Positions 23,343-35,170 of a DNA stretch of 64,000 nucleotides are shown here, in pieces. The translations under genes and the position numbers were made by a program. Origin of the DNA: Cristatella mucedo (taxonomy: Eukaryota > Bryozoa > Phylactolaemata > Cristatellidae); assembly GCA_009760855.2 (NCBI GenBank), contig WPIO01000009.1, positions 5,462,001 to 5,526,000 on the forward strand. The letters run 5' to 3'. Numbering within the stretch: position 1 is the stretch's first letter; the number at the start of each line of letters is the position of its first letter. The notes below the pieces were generated by a model. That model had not been told where the DNA came from and ran no database searches. It saw nothing but the letters and a program-made list of their open reading frames with translations.

Positions 23343-25104
23343 CCTCAGGCTCGTGGGCCACGAACTGGAGATCCGTCTGCTAAACACGTCTCGTGGAGTG
23401 CTTCTCGTCGATGAATTATGCTTTTTTTATAGTATCTGTATTTTTCTTAGAGAAAGATTCGGTTCTCTGATGGGCTATACAAACGCATAATAATTATTAT
23501 TGCTGCTATTATTACTATCAAACCGTACAACGATAGCATTGCACCCAACGAGTTAGACCGTCCTATAACGCTAGCGGTATAGGCCGGTCGCCACGTCGGA
23601 TGTCTTCCTATCCAGAGTTGTCAATTCTGCCTACTTTTGATCGAGGCTACATTTCGGAATGTAGCCTGCCCCTTAGCTGTCCCGACGCGGGCGGCTGCGA
23701 CACGCGTTCAGGGAGGCACCCGTCCCGAGCATCTCAAGAAAGTACGCAGCAGGGCGTCGGCAGAAGGACGCGGTACGTCTACACTATGTGCGCTCGCTGC
23801 GGTCAGGGGCCATTCGTCCCGTAGTAATCTTTTGAGATAATCGGAAGCCGACTGCGTTGACGGAGCTACAAGTGTGCACCGACTGCGAGTCGACTCCACT
23901 CCTAAGACCAGCCCCCTGGCTCTCTTGAGCGAGCACCGTCAGCGGGTAAGCACGTCGTTGGCGACAGCCCGCGCTGGCTTCTCGTGCGGTGCGTCCGACC
24001 GGAAAGATTCTGGGCGTGCGCTGAGAGCAGAACGCTGAGCGACAGCTACGCTAATTGCGCTAATTGCGCTAGCAGAGAGGTGCAGGGGCAACTGGCCGTG
24101 CCCAGCCGTTACTTATGTCAAGGTCGCTAATGGTGGATCCGAAGGCTGCTGCTGCTGCGTTTGCGTCTTCGTCTCTTTTGTGATTTGTGGATAGTGGACG
24201 AAGTAGGTGACTATGATGCTCCCTGACCCTTGCTGACCCTTGTACTTGCATGAACTGTGTATTATTTAGCTGTTACCGGACGTCTGTGATGTGTGTGAAC
24301 TGGCTGGTGCGAGTCCGAGTCCCTCAGCCGAGCTTAACTTGGTGCGTTCATCTGCCTGCCGTCGCTTCCACCGGCATTCCTCGAGCCGCGAGAGTTGATT
24401 GCGATGGTAATACGGTTGCTGTGCGTCAATCTTGGACATAAAAGAATCGTCAGCGCGTCGCTAAGAGCTGGAGCCTGGACGTCGGACAACCGCGGTTTCT
24501 TTGGCGGCTATGGTATACCCAGGGCTTCTGGGGGTCCGTAACGAATTGATTTGACTTGTCGTGTGCCTCCCCCCCCCCGTTGCGAGGGGTACGAATGTGT
24601 ACAGTAAAAGAAGCAGCTTGGGCTGCATCAAGCGTAGCAGTTGGCTGCAAGAATGGGTGAAAGTTGGGGTCGTGGGCGAAAAGAAATTAAGAAATCGGGG
24701 TAAACTGTCTGTTTCTGGGATCTGTACCCGCCAGCGCTTGGTGTAAGTCTGCTTTCATGCTTACTCACTATGTCTCACTCGCGGCCTCTCATTCTGTCCG
24801 AATGACGTGTCCAGTGGCAGGAAGGATCTGGTTTTTACATTCACCGGTTGCATTCATCCGGGTCTCTCGGCCGTCTGTCGAGATTCCTGAGGGGAAGAAA
24901 GTGAAGAAGCAGAAGTTTTTTAGTAATTTCTGAGCTCATTTAAATTAATTTCTGAGCTCAGAAAAATTAAAAATTAATTTTAAAATTTTAAAAATAAAAA
25001 TTAAAAATTAATTTCTGAGCTCAGATTCTTTCCTATGGAACTCGTTTCGTGGCTGTGCAAAGCCGACTCTGCTTGGTGCCACCGCCGATGTCTCTCTTGC
25101 TTGC

Positions 25105-25139
<35 letters not shown>

Positions 25140-25586
25140 CACACTGTTTGGCCATCTCTTTCTGCCTCACAATTATCACACTGTTTTTCTCCCTCTCTCT
25201 TCTTTTTGACTATGTGGCTGCCTGCCTCACACACACACACACACACACACTCTCTCTCTCTCTCATTCACTCTCACTTGTGCCAATATCACGCTGTATCA
25301 AACGTGCTGTTGCTAGGAAGCGTTTTGCCTCAACCTTGGTGGCGCGTGAGGGGGTACTCGTAAGTTGCTCAGGCCTACGAATACTGATCCCAGTACTTCT
25401 TGATATCTTGATAGCTCATTAAGTACTCACCCCCCCCCCTGAAGCAGTGGGCAGGTAGATTTTCCGGGTAGCCTGCTTTGGTGCATATTCAGTGCTGCAC
25501 CTTTCTGCTCCGGCTGGCATTCAGCTAGGCTGCCATAGGCCCCACAGTGCTGTCAATGCTGCCACCCAGTTACCTTAGTTCTCCTG

Positions 25587-25665
<79 letters not shown>

Positions 25666-26300
25666 GACTTAGGGTTCTCGCACGACGGTGGTGGCACCTG
25701 CTTGTGATGCTGTGTCTTATCAGATATCTAACCCAGACCTTGCCTTATGCTACGGTGGCGTTGCTGGACTGCCGTTGCTTCGTCTGAATCTGAGCATCGA
25801 CCGGCTGGTCTTTCTCTCACTCCACATGTCACTGGTATGCCAGAGGGCAGCAGTGCCAGTGCCTCACTTCTGCCCTCTGGCATCGACTGTGATTGAGGCG
25901 CTGGCCGCCAGGCTGTGCAGCCTGTTCTAGCAGGAGCCAACGGTGGGTGGGCCGGTAGTAGCTGGGCTGCAGTTCAGGTGTGGGGCTGCGTGGTTTCTAA
26001 ATCATTCCATCAATGGGGTGGTAGGGAGCAGGTTGGAGATGGTTGGGCAGATAGGCCAATCGCTAGTGGATGCATGCTTTGACTAGAGGTTGACACTGCA
26101 GCACTGAATTTCGGCCAATGCCCACGGGTCGTGCAAGGGCCCCTCGCGGGGCAGGGGGGGTCGCACCCATTGTTAATCCAACAGCAGCAGGTGGGACGCG
26201 AGGGTTCGCGTTGCTCTGCTGCAAGAAGGCTTGGTCTGCAGTTTGGCAGTCGGCTGCAAGAGCTGGGGCTTCTTGTCGAGGGCTGAAAGATGCATAGAAA
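23343..26300. other. Intergenic stretch with microsatellites
   Basis: A tail scrap lies at 23450-23520. A GC-rich patch spans 23600-24500. A block at 24922-25024 repeats taatttctgagctca three times among AT-rich spacers. (CA)n tracts are at 25105-25144 and 25229-25252. No gene supported. Confidence 0.55.
25590..25664. repeat. (CTG)25 uninterrupted trinucleotide repeat
   Basis: Exactly 25 CTG units. On the plus strand it would read as Leu or Cys or Ala, on the minus strand as Gln, Ser or Ala; no surrounding frame looks genuine. Confidence 0.97.
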
Positions 26301-26307
26301 CTCTGTC

Positions 26308-26452
26308 TCGTTTGGTCCAGTGGTTAAGGTGCTCTCACCTCGACCAAGGTCAAGGCCTGAGGTCGTCGGCTCGAGCCCCGAGGCATATGCGAAGCGCCTT
26401 AATAGAGATTACGTTCTCTTAGGGTGCTATACGAATGAATTTTATTCATTTA
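26308..26452 (+). mobile_element. tRNA-derived SINE, family A
   Basis: Box A-like (gtccagtggttaaggtgctc, 26315-26334), box B-like (gaggtcgtcggctcgagccc, 26359-26378), then gcgaagcgccttaatagaga and gttctcttagggtgctatac: the shared LINE tail with a GCGCC/GGTGC stem that still pairs through a wobble. Confidence 0.8.
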
Positions 26453-26602
26453 TCTGGACAAAGGGGGTGGGGTAACTTTCTACAGTGCAAGTTGTTGCAT
26501 GATTGCGTCTCCTATACGGTTCCTTGGGCTCGGTTGGTTTTACAGATGTGGCATTGGGCTGCTTCTAGACTAGCTGGAAGACGGGTGGGTGAAGGCTGGG
26601 CC

Positions 26603-26657
26603 CACCGTGGAGCATGCAGGATGGATCGATCACCGTGGAGCATGCAGGATGGATCTG
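26603..26657. repeat. 28-bp tandem duplication
   Basis: caccgtggagcatgcaggat begins at 26603 and again at 26631, each followed by ggatc. Confidence 0.85.
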
Positions 26658-26659
26658 TG

Positions 26660-26925
26660 CCGTCTGGCTCAAGTAGAGAGCCTCGGTGGGCACTTTCCAT
26701 GCTGCCGACCTCTCGGACCAATTGATTAAGTGCCCACCAAGTCTTGCCGGCTCAACCTTGTCCCAATCTCACTGTCGTCCCAGGCTTGTTTATCATCTGA
26801 CTAGCAAACTATTGCTCATGCTGAAGAATCGAAGCAGAGACTCCTCGGTTACTAATGGAGGAAGGTACCTGGAAAATAGAATGAGTGCATGCCGGCCGAT
26901 CTTCTCTCTGTGTGCGTGCACAGGC

Positions 26926-26980
<55 letters not shown>

Positions 26981-28250
26981 CTCGCGCATGTGCCCGCACT
27001 AATGATCAGCATTGCAAGCACCAGCTCTGGCTGCAGCTGTACATTTGACGGAGACATAGCTCGGCAGTGATGGTAGCTGCTTGAAGGCACCGTAGTATGC
27101 ATGGCATGCACAGTGGCCGAGCAAACGACTTGGCTCGCGCAACTTCCTGCCGCTCGGTTGCCCAACATATAGGGGTTGCCTCTGAAGAAAGCTGTGCTGT
27201 GCTAACTGCTGGCATCTTGTTCGGCTCAGATACTCTGACGGGGCTATACAAATGTATTACCGCCACTACTATAGCTATTAAGGCTCTTCAGCGGCCATAT
27301 AAACGAGCTGTTTGGTCAGCTAACGCTTGCTTTATTCATATGGAAAGAAATCAAAGGAGAGAATGACGAAGCTGCTTCGTGCTCTTCACTCGTTGGCGGA
27401 AAAATAAAGCCTCTCGCTCGTGACTGGGAAATCGATCGAGCGCAGATGCGACGCAAGTGTTGACCGATCGATTTCCTGCCGGTCGATCAATGTAAAGCCC
27501 AGTGCACGTTCGCACTTCCGTCAACACGTCAGCATTCTGAGAGCCTCAAAGTACCGGCATACTCCAAGCTTCCGGAGAACTTGACTTTCATAATCCAAAT
27601 TACCGATGGAGAAGTGTAAGCATCCCACTCAAAGTACGACTAGGCCTGCGATCTTTAACCAGTTTGCTCGAGATTATTCAAAATTGTAATAGATCAGTGG
27701 CTTGTGGAGTGGAGAGGTTACGGTCATTGTAGCGGAAAATGTTATTGGTTTAGTGAGAGGAGGGGATAAAAAGATCTTCTAGAAAGTTCCTGCCTGCCAT
27801 TCTCGATGGGCGAAGCACTACGATTGAACCACTTGTGGGCCCAAATTGCAAGTAAATTATGCTGGTTTTTTACAGGATGTATTTCGTGTGAGCTTTGTGA
27901 TGATTGATGCAGGTTTGATTTACTCACCATAATGAGTACTAGCTTTATAAGCAAGCATCTAAAGTGTACATTTTCGTTGACAGAAGAAATTTGCAGACGT
28001 GGTGATTAAGCGATCACCATTTTAGGCTAGGTGGCTTTGGAGAGTGCTTAGGGTTGGTGCTTGGAAGTTAATTGTCTTTCGATGGTTTGACGTTAAGATG
28101 TTAGGTTATGAAATATTTCTTATCTGTAGTATGGATGTAGGGTAAATGATAGATATGTATTGTGAAGGTACTATCGAAGCTCTTTGCCAAGGACAACCAC
28201 CTGGGTGAAATGCAGATTCGTATGTCCAGTATTGATTTACCTAGTAGTAA
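26660..28250. other. Intergenic stretch with (GT)n
   Basis: (GT)n at 26930-26971 followed by an alternating GC run. A faint SINE/LINE tail (actctgacggggctatacaa) is at 27231-27255. No gene supported. Confidence 0.5.
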
Positions 28251-28254
28251 ATGT

Positions 28255-28340
28255 TACTGCTTCCTTTTCATCGTATGCTAAGTGCCTAGAAAGAGGTTCG
28301 GTTACCTTTGGGTGCTGCACAAATTTCTGTCATTATACTC
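28255..28340 (+). repeat. LINE/SINE 3' tail, diverged
   Basis: taagtgcctagaaagaggtt, then cggttacctttgggtgctgc. Outer stem GTGCC/GGTGC pairs with wobbles. Confidence 0.55.
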
Positions 28341-28502
28341 TAGAGCGGTGATATCAAGTCCTCGCCTGTAGCAGAAACTGGTTCCTTGGCTTCCGATCGT
28401 CAGCTTATTTCGCCCCACAGTTGCATTGTGGCCATTTTTCGTATAGCAATACTAATAAAACGTTATTTACCTGTCTTATACAGGTGTGTATACACACACA
28501 TA

Positions 28503-28534
<32 letters not shown>

Positions 28535-30430
28535 ATACGGTATTTGGTTCGCGGGAACACTCGTCGGAAGGAGCAATAAAAAAGAGGGCTCGAGTCAGCT
28601 GCCCGAGCTTGGTAGGTCGTGTGAAGCAGTGAAGAGCCGGTACTGTTTGCCCCAGCTCTTCAGCCAGCTGTGCATTTGACTATCTTTCTCCTCCTCCTTC
28701 TTCTTAGCAGTGGACCTGTCTGCTGACGCTTGCGTTGGCCAAGTTGAGTGGCTCTGCAGCCATGTGGCCGCTGCACAGAAACGTTTGTTGCTGCATCTGA
28801 ATCCAGTTGTACATAGCCTTCTGCATCCAATACGCTCTGCTCATTTGATAGGCTATTGCAGAAGCTATACCTCGGAGCAGTGGCATTAGGCGACTGGTTA
28901 TGCTTAGCTATGACATGATAAATGGGTAGCCAGACCTTGAGCTCAGGAGTTCGGATTGATCCATACTGCCAAGAGTTTGCTGCCCTAAGAGCCATTGCCT
29001 TCGGTGCACTATTTCGATGGCTCAGAGTGTCCCTGTCCCAGCTGTACGAGGGCCTGTTAGCAGAGCATGATGCCTTTACTTCGACTGTGATGGCATCCGA
29101 GTCAAATGAATAGATGGACATACTGTCGTATTATTAGCCTTAGTTTATTGCCACCTGCAGGCTCTGCTTCCTTACCTGGTAATTCTTTTTACTGCATCCT
29201 GTCTGTGCATCCTCTTACGGGTTGCATGACATATGCGGCCTGCACGGTCACTCGGTGCCTCGGTCCAAGGCCTCTCTCCTGGATTTAGACTACTTACAGC
29301 CAGCAAAAGGCAAACCGAACCAAGCACCATAGTCTTTGCACGGCAGACTAGTGTAAGTCAATAACGGTTGGGCTGCCGAAGCATGCCATTAAGCGTACGA
29401 AGCTGTTGCTAAGTATGGCAGCTTAGTTGATTAGTAAACTCCAAGAAAACTCGAGACTGTGCTCTCTCTTGTTAAGCGCTGCCGTGGCTCCGATGGCTCC
29501 GAGTGGGTCAATGAGCAAACCAAAGTGCTTACTCTTATCTCAAGGGGTGCCGCGACCTAGTTCCTTCATGCCAAGGCTGAATAGCGGTCAAGGTTTCAGA
29601 TTCCGCCTACTCTGAGCTGCTATCGGTGCTGTGGCTATGGGTTAAAGAATCTTTAGCTCCTGGACGTGGGACGTGCGAGTTTGCAACTCTGGATAACGGT
29701 GAAATGTCCATCTGCCGACGATAGCATGCCTTTTCCAGCCATTATTTGCTGCTATTTGTACATTGCTCAATCGGAATAATGTCTTCGTGACTCAGCCGTG
29801 TTTGTCTCTTTTTTTTTATTTGGTGAGTTGCGATAAGCCGCTTTTACTTATGCATGAACGTTTACTCAACAGAGTTGAAACTGCAACTCGCTTCCGAAAA
29901 TTGTTGAGCGACAATATTCTGCTTGCCTGCTGTACTTGCCAGCTGCAGGCAATGGTGCCTCCTTGCTTGCTGTCCTATGCTGCTACATAATGCAACTAAA
30001 TGCCTCCTCTGTCCTCCTGACTCAGCCACGCTTATAGTTTCTTCCGTGCGAACCGCCTAGGCTTCGAGTGTGTTACAGCGAGGTCGGCTCATCCGTTTTT
30101 CATTTAGCTAAGCCTAGTCGCGGCAGCTGCATCGTTCGTTTTGCGGTCGCTTCGCGAATCCTCATCCGGTTTCCAATCGAGCTAGGCGAAACCTCCTCCG
30201 GCCACCGCTGCCGCCCTTCGACCTTCGGGCGCAGCCCCGGCTGCCCGGGCGCATCGTTCGCCATTTATGCACTGTAGGAAGCAGACGGGCCGTCTGCACG
30301 GAGACCCCACATTCTCGGTCGGTAGCGAGTTCGTACGGCGGCAATGCACGTGACCTAGGACTCCCATCGCGCCATGTCGACGCCGGCCATAAAAGCCGAG
30401 TAGCCCATTTCGACCGGCGGCACGCACAGG
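28341..30430. other. Upstream region of the RAB40-like gene
   Basis: (TA)n at 28499-28534. GC and CpG content rise from about 30050 toward the RAB40 start. A ccaatcg word is at about 30172. Frames at 28660-29121 and elsewhere have no domain. Confidence 0.45.
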
Positions 30431-30432
30431 CT

Positions 30433-31455
30433 ATGGTGGGCAGCCCTGGTCTCGGCATGCTTCCCACCGGTGACGGCGAATCGGCGTCGGGCGGTGACGG
30501 CAGCAAGCAGTACGACTTTTTGCTCAAGTTTCTCCTAGTGGGTGACAGCGACGTGGGCAAGGAGGAGATCCTGAACGGCCTCGCAGCGCCGGTCGACGTC
30601 GGCGGCGCCCGCGGCGGCGGGGGACGCTACGACGTCGTGGACCACAAGACCACGACGCTGCTGCTCGACGGCAAGCGAGTGCGCTTGCAGCTGTGGAGCG
30701 CCTCCGGTCAGGGCCGCTTTTGCACCGTGCTCCGGTCGTATTCGCGAGGCACTCAGGGCGTCCTGATCGTGTACGACATCACGAACCGCTGGTCCTTCGA
30801 CGGCCTCGACCGCTGGCTGCGCGAGGTGGACGCGCATGCGCCCGGCGTGCCGCGAGTGCTCGTCGGCAACCGCCTGCACTTCGCCTTCCGCCGCGAGGTG
30901 AGCGAAGCGGCGGCGGCCGAGTACGCCCACCGGCACGGCATGCCCTTCTTCGAGGCGAGCCCGCTGTGCAGCTACAACGTGGTCGAGTCGCTGACGGAGC
31001 TGTCGCGCGTCGCCCTGCAGAGGAACGGAATGCGTCGCTGCGGCGGCGGCGACGACGTGCCGCCGCTTCGCGACCTGTGCTGCCGGGCCATCGTCGCTCG
31101 CACCCAGCCGAACGCCGTCGGGCATCTGCCGCTGCCCCGAGCGCTGCGAGCCTACGTGCGATCGTACGCCGCTGCGGTCGGATGCGGCTCGCTGCAGCGG
31201 CCGGCGGCTGGCGGCGGCGGCGGCAGCAGCCTCGGACGTGCACGGAGCTTCTCTTCCAGCAGGGACAGTCGCGGCAAGCAGCAGGCGAGGCCGGCGGTGC
31301 CCGCTGCTGCTGCTGCTGCAGCTCCGCCTCCTCCTCCTCCTCCTCTGCAGTCGCCGTCGCCGCCCGGCGGCAGCGTGCTGCCGTCGCTGCCCGGCAGCTC
31401 GCGGGTGCCGAGCGCCGGCGTTGGCGACCGAGGCAAAACCTGTCTGATCAGCTGA
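30433..31455 (+). CDS. RAB40-like: RAB40-like small GTPase with SOCS box, 340 residues, single exon
   Basis: RAB40 proteins are Rab-type GTPases that act as substrate receptors of a Cullin5-Elongin B/C ubiquitin ligase. Visible in order: a Gly/Ser-rich start; P-loop GDSDVGK (37-43); switch II region LWSASGQGRF (87-96); YDITNRWSFDG (114-124); VGNRLH (144-149), the RAB40 form of the NKxD motif; EASPLCSYNV (174-183); Elongin B/C box PLRDLCCRAIV (211-221); Cullin5-type LPLP (232-235); a long Gly/Ala/Pro-rich tail; and CLIS at the C-terminus, a prenylation box. The order and the HAPGVPR-VLVGNRLH text are diagnostic of RAB40. Odd points: the DxxG aspartate of switch II is Ser (WSASG for WDTSG), and the tail is longer and much more biased than usual. 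Codons are very GC-rich at third positions. The reading frame is intact with no intron; I see no A-tail, so a retrocopy is possible but not shown. Confidence 0.93.
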   Translation: MVGSPGLGMLPTGDGESASGGDGSKQYDFLLKFLLVGDSDVGKEEILNGLAAPVDVGGARGGGGRYDVVDHKTTTLLLDGKRVRLQLWSASGQGRFCTVLRSYSRGTQGVLIVYDITNRWSFDGLDRWLREVDAHAPGVPRVLVGNRLHFAFRREVSEAAAAEYAHRHGMPFFEASPLCSYNVVESLTELSRVALQRNGMRRCGGGDDVPPLRDLCCRAIVARTQPNAVGHLPLPRALRAYVRSYAAAVGCGSLQRPAAGGGGGSSLGRARSFSSSRDSRGKQQARPAVPAAAAAAAPPPPPPPLQSPSPPGGSVLPSLPGSSRVPSAGVGDRGKTCLIS

Positions 31456-31810
31456 AGCTGCTCTCACTCGTGACGTCGCGTGCCCTCCTCCCTGCCCAGC
31501 CACCGTTGGCCGCTCTGTCTGTCTGTCGGTCTGTCTGTCGCGAGTATCCCCACTCGAAAGCAGTCGTCGCTGTGAGCCGTCTTCGCGGCCCGGCGGCCCA
31601 ACGCACCTGCTTCTTCTTCGGTGGCCCAATGCAGTTTTTTGCGAATTCATACCGAGGTGCCGCTATGGTTTCCGATAAGTGTGGGCTCCCTGTGTAAGTG
31701 CCACTGGTGCTACGAACGCTGTACTTGTTTAGACGTAAGTAGAAGCACGCTCGCCAAAAAGGTTGACCATTTACATTTTTAAGCCATATTTATAATTAAA
31801 GTCGAATTTC
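31456..31810 (+). other. Probable 3' UTR of the RAB40-like gene
   Basis: Includes a (CTGT)n stretch at 31516-31541 and an attaaa word near 31795, a usable polyadenylation signal. Confidence 0.35.
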
Positions 31811-32654
31811 GTCACGTGGCGACCATTTGTTGTCGCCTCCAGCAAGAGGGTCGTGAATGGAATTCGCTGGACTGAAGAATTTATGCGTTTCGGCAGCTAC
31901 AGCGCTCAGGAACGAACGGCAGTTTTGCTGCAGCTTTATGGATCTTTATTGACAAATGTGCTGCGTGCATGGGCTGTGTTGCTTCTGTTCCAATCTGACC
32001 TTGCACTATCAACATGTCCTGGTGGATTTCGTTGCTCACTCTTAGTCATGTCATCCTATATCTTGTCCGTGGACTAGCGATCGGCAGGCAAAGACAGGCA
32101 AATGAGCTTGGATGCGTCAAGGCTTGCAACCTGCGGTGCCTGGCTTTGTGTTACTGACAACTGATGGTTCGTGCCAGAACTTCAAAGCTGTAAACTTGAG
32201 TTTCGATGTGTAATTGTGATTGCATTAAGATAAATCATTTGAATTTTAATGAGTGAAAAGATACAAACTTTCAGCTAGACGCATGCTTAAGCAGCAGTCT
32301 TGGGGTCGGTCTTCGAAAGGCATTGTAAGAAGTAGATTCGGCCATAACAGGTTGACTTGTTTTAGATTGCACGTTTGATATTGGAAACGGGATGGCGACT
32401 GAGCAAAAGTTGTGTGTTCCTAAACGACTTTTTTCAGCCAAGCTTACAAGAATGTCTTAAGTTTGTAGCATTGATTGTGTAATTTCTTCTGATTTATGAC
32501 TAAGTTTCATTTGCATACGCCCAAATATTTCAATTTCGCAGCTTTGCCAGCCCCTTGACCCCCCCCCCTAAGGAGCAAGAAGAAGTTGGACTTCGGACGT
32601 CTCGTGTTTAGCTAATTGGAGCTGCTATCGCATCGTGCATTGTCCTTGAGGGTG

Positions 32655-32717
<63 letters not shown>

Positions 32718-32953
32718 TTTCTCTTGCGCGATCGTTTCCACTAGAACTCACTAGAATATCTTTAGTAGTGTTAATCCATCCCCTAAATAACAGCTCAACG
32801 AGCGAGTCCCAAGGGGAAGAAGGTGGTGGCTATTCAAAGCGAGTCCTGCTCTCTAGCATGGGGTGGCGTTGCAAAAAACGGCTCGCCAATTAAGTAATTA
32901 TCTTCGCTTCTCTGTTTTCTGAGGAAATGAGTGGGCAGTGGATGCAACAACAC
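31811..32953. other. Intergenic stretch with (CT)n
   Basis: (CT)n at 32657-32713; otherwise no recognisable feature. Confidence 0.5.
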
Positions 32954-33103
32954 ATGAGCCCGGTGGCAGTAACCCGGGTTACCGAATTTCCGCAAGAAGA
33001 ATCGCAATTAATTATTTATTTTGCGGATAGCTGCTCTAAAATATGTAGCGCTTCGAAGTCGAAAACGCCGTAGACCTGATTCAGGAGCAGCACCGTCAGA
33101 GTC

Positions 33104-34656
33104 ATGTCGAAGCAATCTGAAGATCCGTGTTCGCAAGAGCTCAATGAAAGGATGCACGCTACGGTTGGCTATAATGACGATATAAAAGATGTTAGCAATG
33201 ACGATCTTAACAACGGAATGCAACTGGTGTGCAAGTTCTTGGAAAAATTTCCCGGGAACTTTATTGCCACCCGCTGATCTGAAAAGATTTTGCCGGAGGT
33301 CCGAAATCGCGGCCCCGGTGCTCGCCTGGGTAGCTATGACGATTCCAGCTGACGGTGGCAATTGCGATGAAGGTGATAGTCTTGAGAAGTCAGGTAACTT
33401 ACATCGTCGGCCTACATCACTTCGTCGCCGGGTCGGTGGTGCTGCTGGATCCGCTCAGACAGTGCCCAATCGAAAGCTCAAGGCTCCTACGAGCCGGAAG
33501 GAGAACGCGATCGAACGCGTCAAGCAACGACTTGGTAGCGATGAGTCCCTACGTATTCAGGAGCAGCGGAATCGGTTAGAGCCCGTCCAACGCGAACAGG
33601 AAAAATATGACGGCGTCATCATGAGGTCGATTAAGCTCGGATTGAGTCAGAATTGAGAGGCGCTCATTTCTTCGCATTGGCGCCCCGCGATATGAGCCCA
33701 TTCTCAAGGCTGTACGAGAAGGGACCTCATTGGAATCGTTCGCAGCACGTCGTGCTCGTCCTACTGCCGAACATTCAGCGACCCAGACAGACTTAGAGGT
33801 GATTCACGCTCATGCAGTGACGTTTGAACTCGAAGATGGGTTTCGTTGCTCACATCGGCGCCCCATCCAATACTTTGTCAAGCAAGGCACGTCTTGGAAG
33901 AGTCTACACCAGGAATATGCTTCCATCCAGGAACGCAATAATGTTCGCATCATCTCCTTGTCTCGATGGCGACAGTGCATTCAGTTTTACTATCCGGGCC
34001 TTCGACTAACCCGCTCGAAGGAAGATGCCTGCGTCCGCATCGATATTCAGCTCCAGCGTAACGATCTGCCCGCCGATGACCGCGAACGACTACAAATAGA
34101 GAAGAAAATGCATCTTGACGCAGCTATTGAGCAGCGTAGGTTTGTATCAAAATTCGTCAAAAGAGTTTATTCAACGCAACGTCCCAGACCAGACTGTACC
34201 GAACGCTATTATTCCTGACACCTTTGACCCACCATTGCTAACAGACGACCACGATGAATCCATTAGTGACGATGACGTTGCTGTTGAAAATTCGCCGGGG
34301 CCTCAGATTCGAACAAGATACGCCGAGTTCAGATTCAGATCGGAGACTTCGGTGGTTGTATCACGTTGCCTCACTATGGCTACATCCGACCGTCGGTCAA
34401 TTACTTTCAATTGAACTTGATGATGCAAAACTTCATCATCGACCTTTCCAGTGGAGTCAATCAAGTGATCCTGTATGACGAACGTGGTCAAGGTAAAGAT
34501 GCAGACGCTTTATACAGCCTCTGCTTGCGATACCACCTCAAGATTGCGCAGAAGGACTCTCCTCCAGAGATCCTGTTCATCGTGCTCGACAATTGTGTCG
34601 GGCATAGCAAGTCTATATTTGTGTTCATTGTTATAAGAAGGCTGTGCTCTTCGTAA
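33104..34656 (+). pseudogene. Broken transposase-like gene of the TIR element
   Basis: A plus-strand gene broken into several frames: an N-terminal frame MSKQSEDPCSQELNERM (33104-33277); a charged coiled-coil-like part (ESLRIQEQRNRLEPVQREQE near 33550); a frame at about 33690-34218 (FRCSHRRPIQYFVKQGTSW; RERLQIEKKMHLDAAIEQRR); and 34345-34656 with IGDFGGCITLPHYGYIRPS, YDERGQGKDADAL and FIVLDNCVGHSKS. The D in LDNCVGxxKS lies in the context of a DDE-type catalytic strand followed by a Gly-Gln/His-x-Lys turn, as in several uncharacterised metazoan transposases of DUF7869 type. It stops abruptly at about 34650, exactly where the RPN10 segment starts, so the 3' part has been replaced. Confidence 0.6.
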
Positions 34657-34722
34657 GTTTTCCAGAACGTTCTGCAGAAACTCTGGATCGCTCATAGCGT
34701 CGGAGTAGTCTTCCTCGGCAGA
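34650..34722 (-). pseudogene. PSMD4 (fragment): Captured RPN10/PSMD4 exon, C-terminal part
   Basis: Reading the minus strand from 34722: SAEEDYSDAMSDPEFLQNVL, then ENL. This is the conserved C-terminal region of the proteasome ubiquitin receptor RPN10/PSMD4 (EEDDYDxMxDPEFLQSVLENL in animals). It starts straight after an acceptor, ctattgcag, and ends near 34650 where the sequence changes to antisense transposase. Together with the UIM exon it keeps phase 0 across the intron. Confidence 0.82.
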
Positions 34723-35170
34723 CTGCAATAGTAAATCGCAGTAACTAGCCAGTGTGGTAAATAAAGCCAACACTATCTGACTTCGTTATGCAGATACTAA
34801 TTATGCATGCAAAGGACGATATACAGCTAAACTCTGGTGAATGAATACGTAAAGGAACGAACGGTCACCTACAATGATGGCCGTGTGTTTTTCAAACCCG
34901 ATAATTTGCTTTTTCCGACGGATTCTTGAAAAATTGAGCAAACGCGAGCATAAAATGCAAACTTAAAGAATTTGCACTGGACTAGACGAGCATCAAGCAC
35001 TATACGAAGCATGCATGGATGCCAAGCAAAGTCGGCCTCTGGCAAGCATTACTTTGGAGTCACCTACTGTGGCTGGAGCCATTACATTAATCACATGTCC
35101 AGTGCAAACTCCAGGCTCTGCATGAGCAAGAGCACCGTAGGGACGGACCTACACACGTGTCGGTGCATAC
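34723..35170 (-). other. Retained 448-nt intron of the captured RPN10 fragment
   Basis: On the minus strand it starts gtatgc after a CAG exon end (35171) and finishes ttactattgcag at 34723. Joining the two flanking exons leaves the frame open in phase 0. A retained intron means the fragment was acquired as genomic DNA, not from mRNA. Confidence 0.75.

Noticed and set aside
26315-26378. Possible tRNA genes at the box A/B sites
   Set aside because: The regions do not close into a cloverleaf with an acceptor stem by eye, recur with the same 3' tail and so are SINEs.
30535-31650. 371-residue frame antisense to RAB40
   Set aside because: GC-rich coding sequence leaves the antisense frames open; low-complexity translation without a domain.
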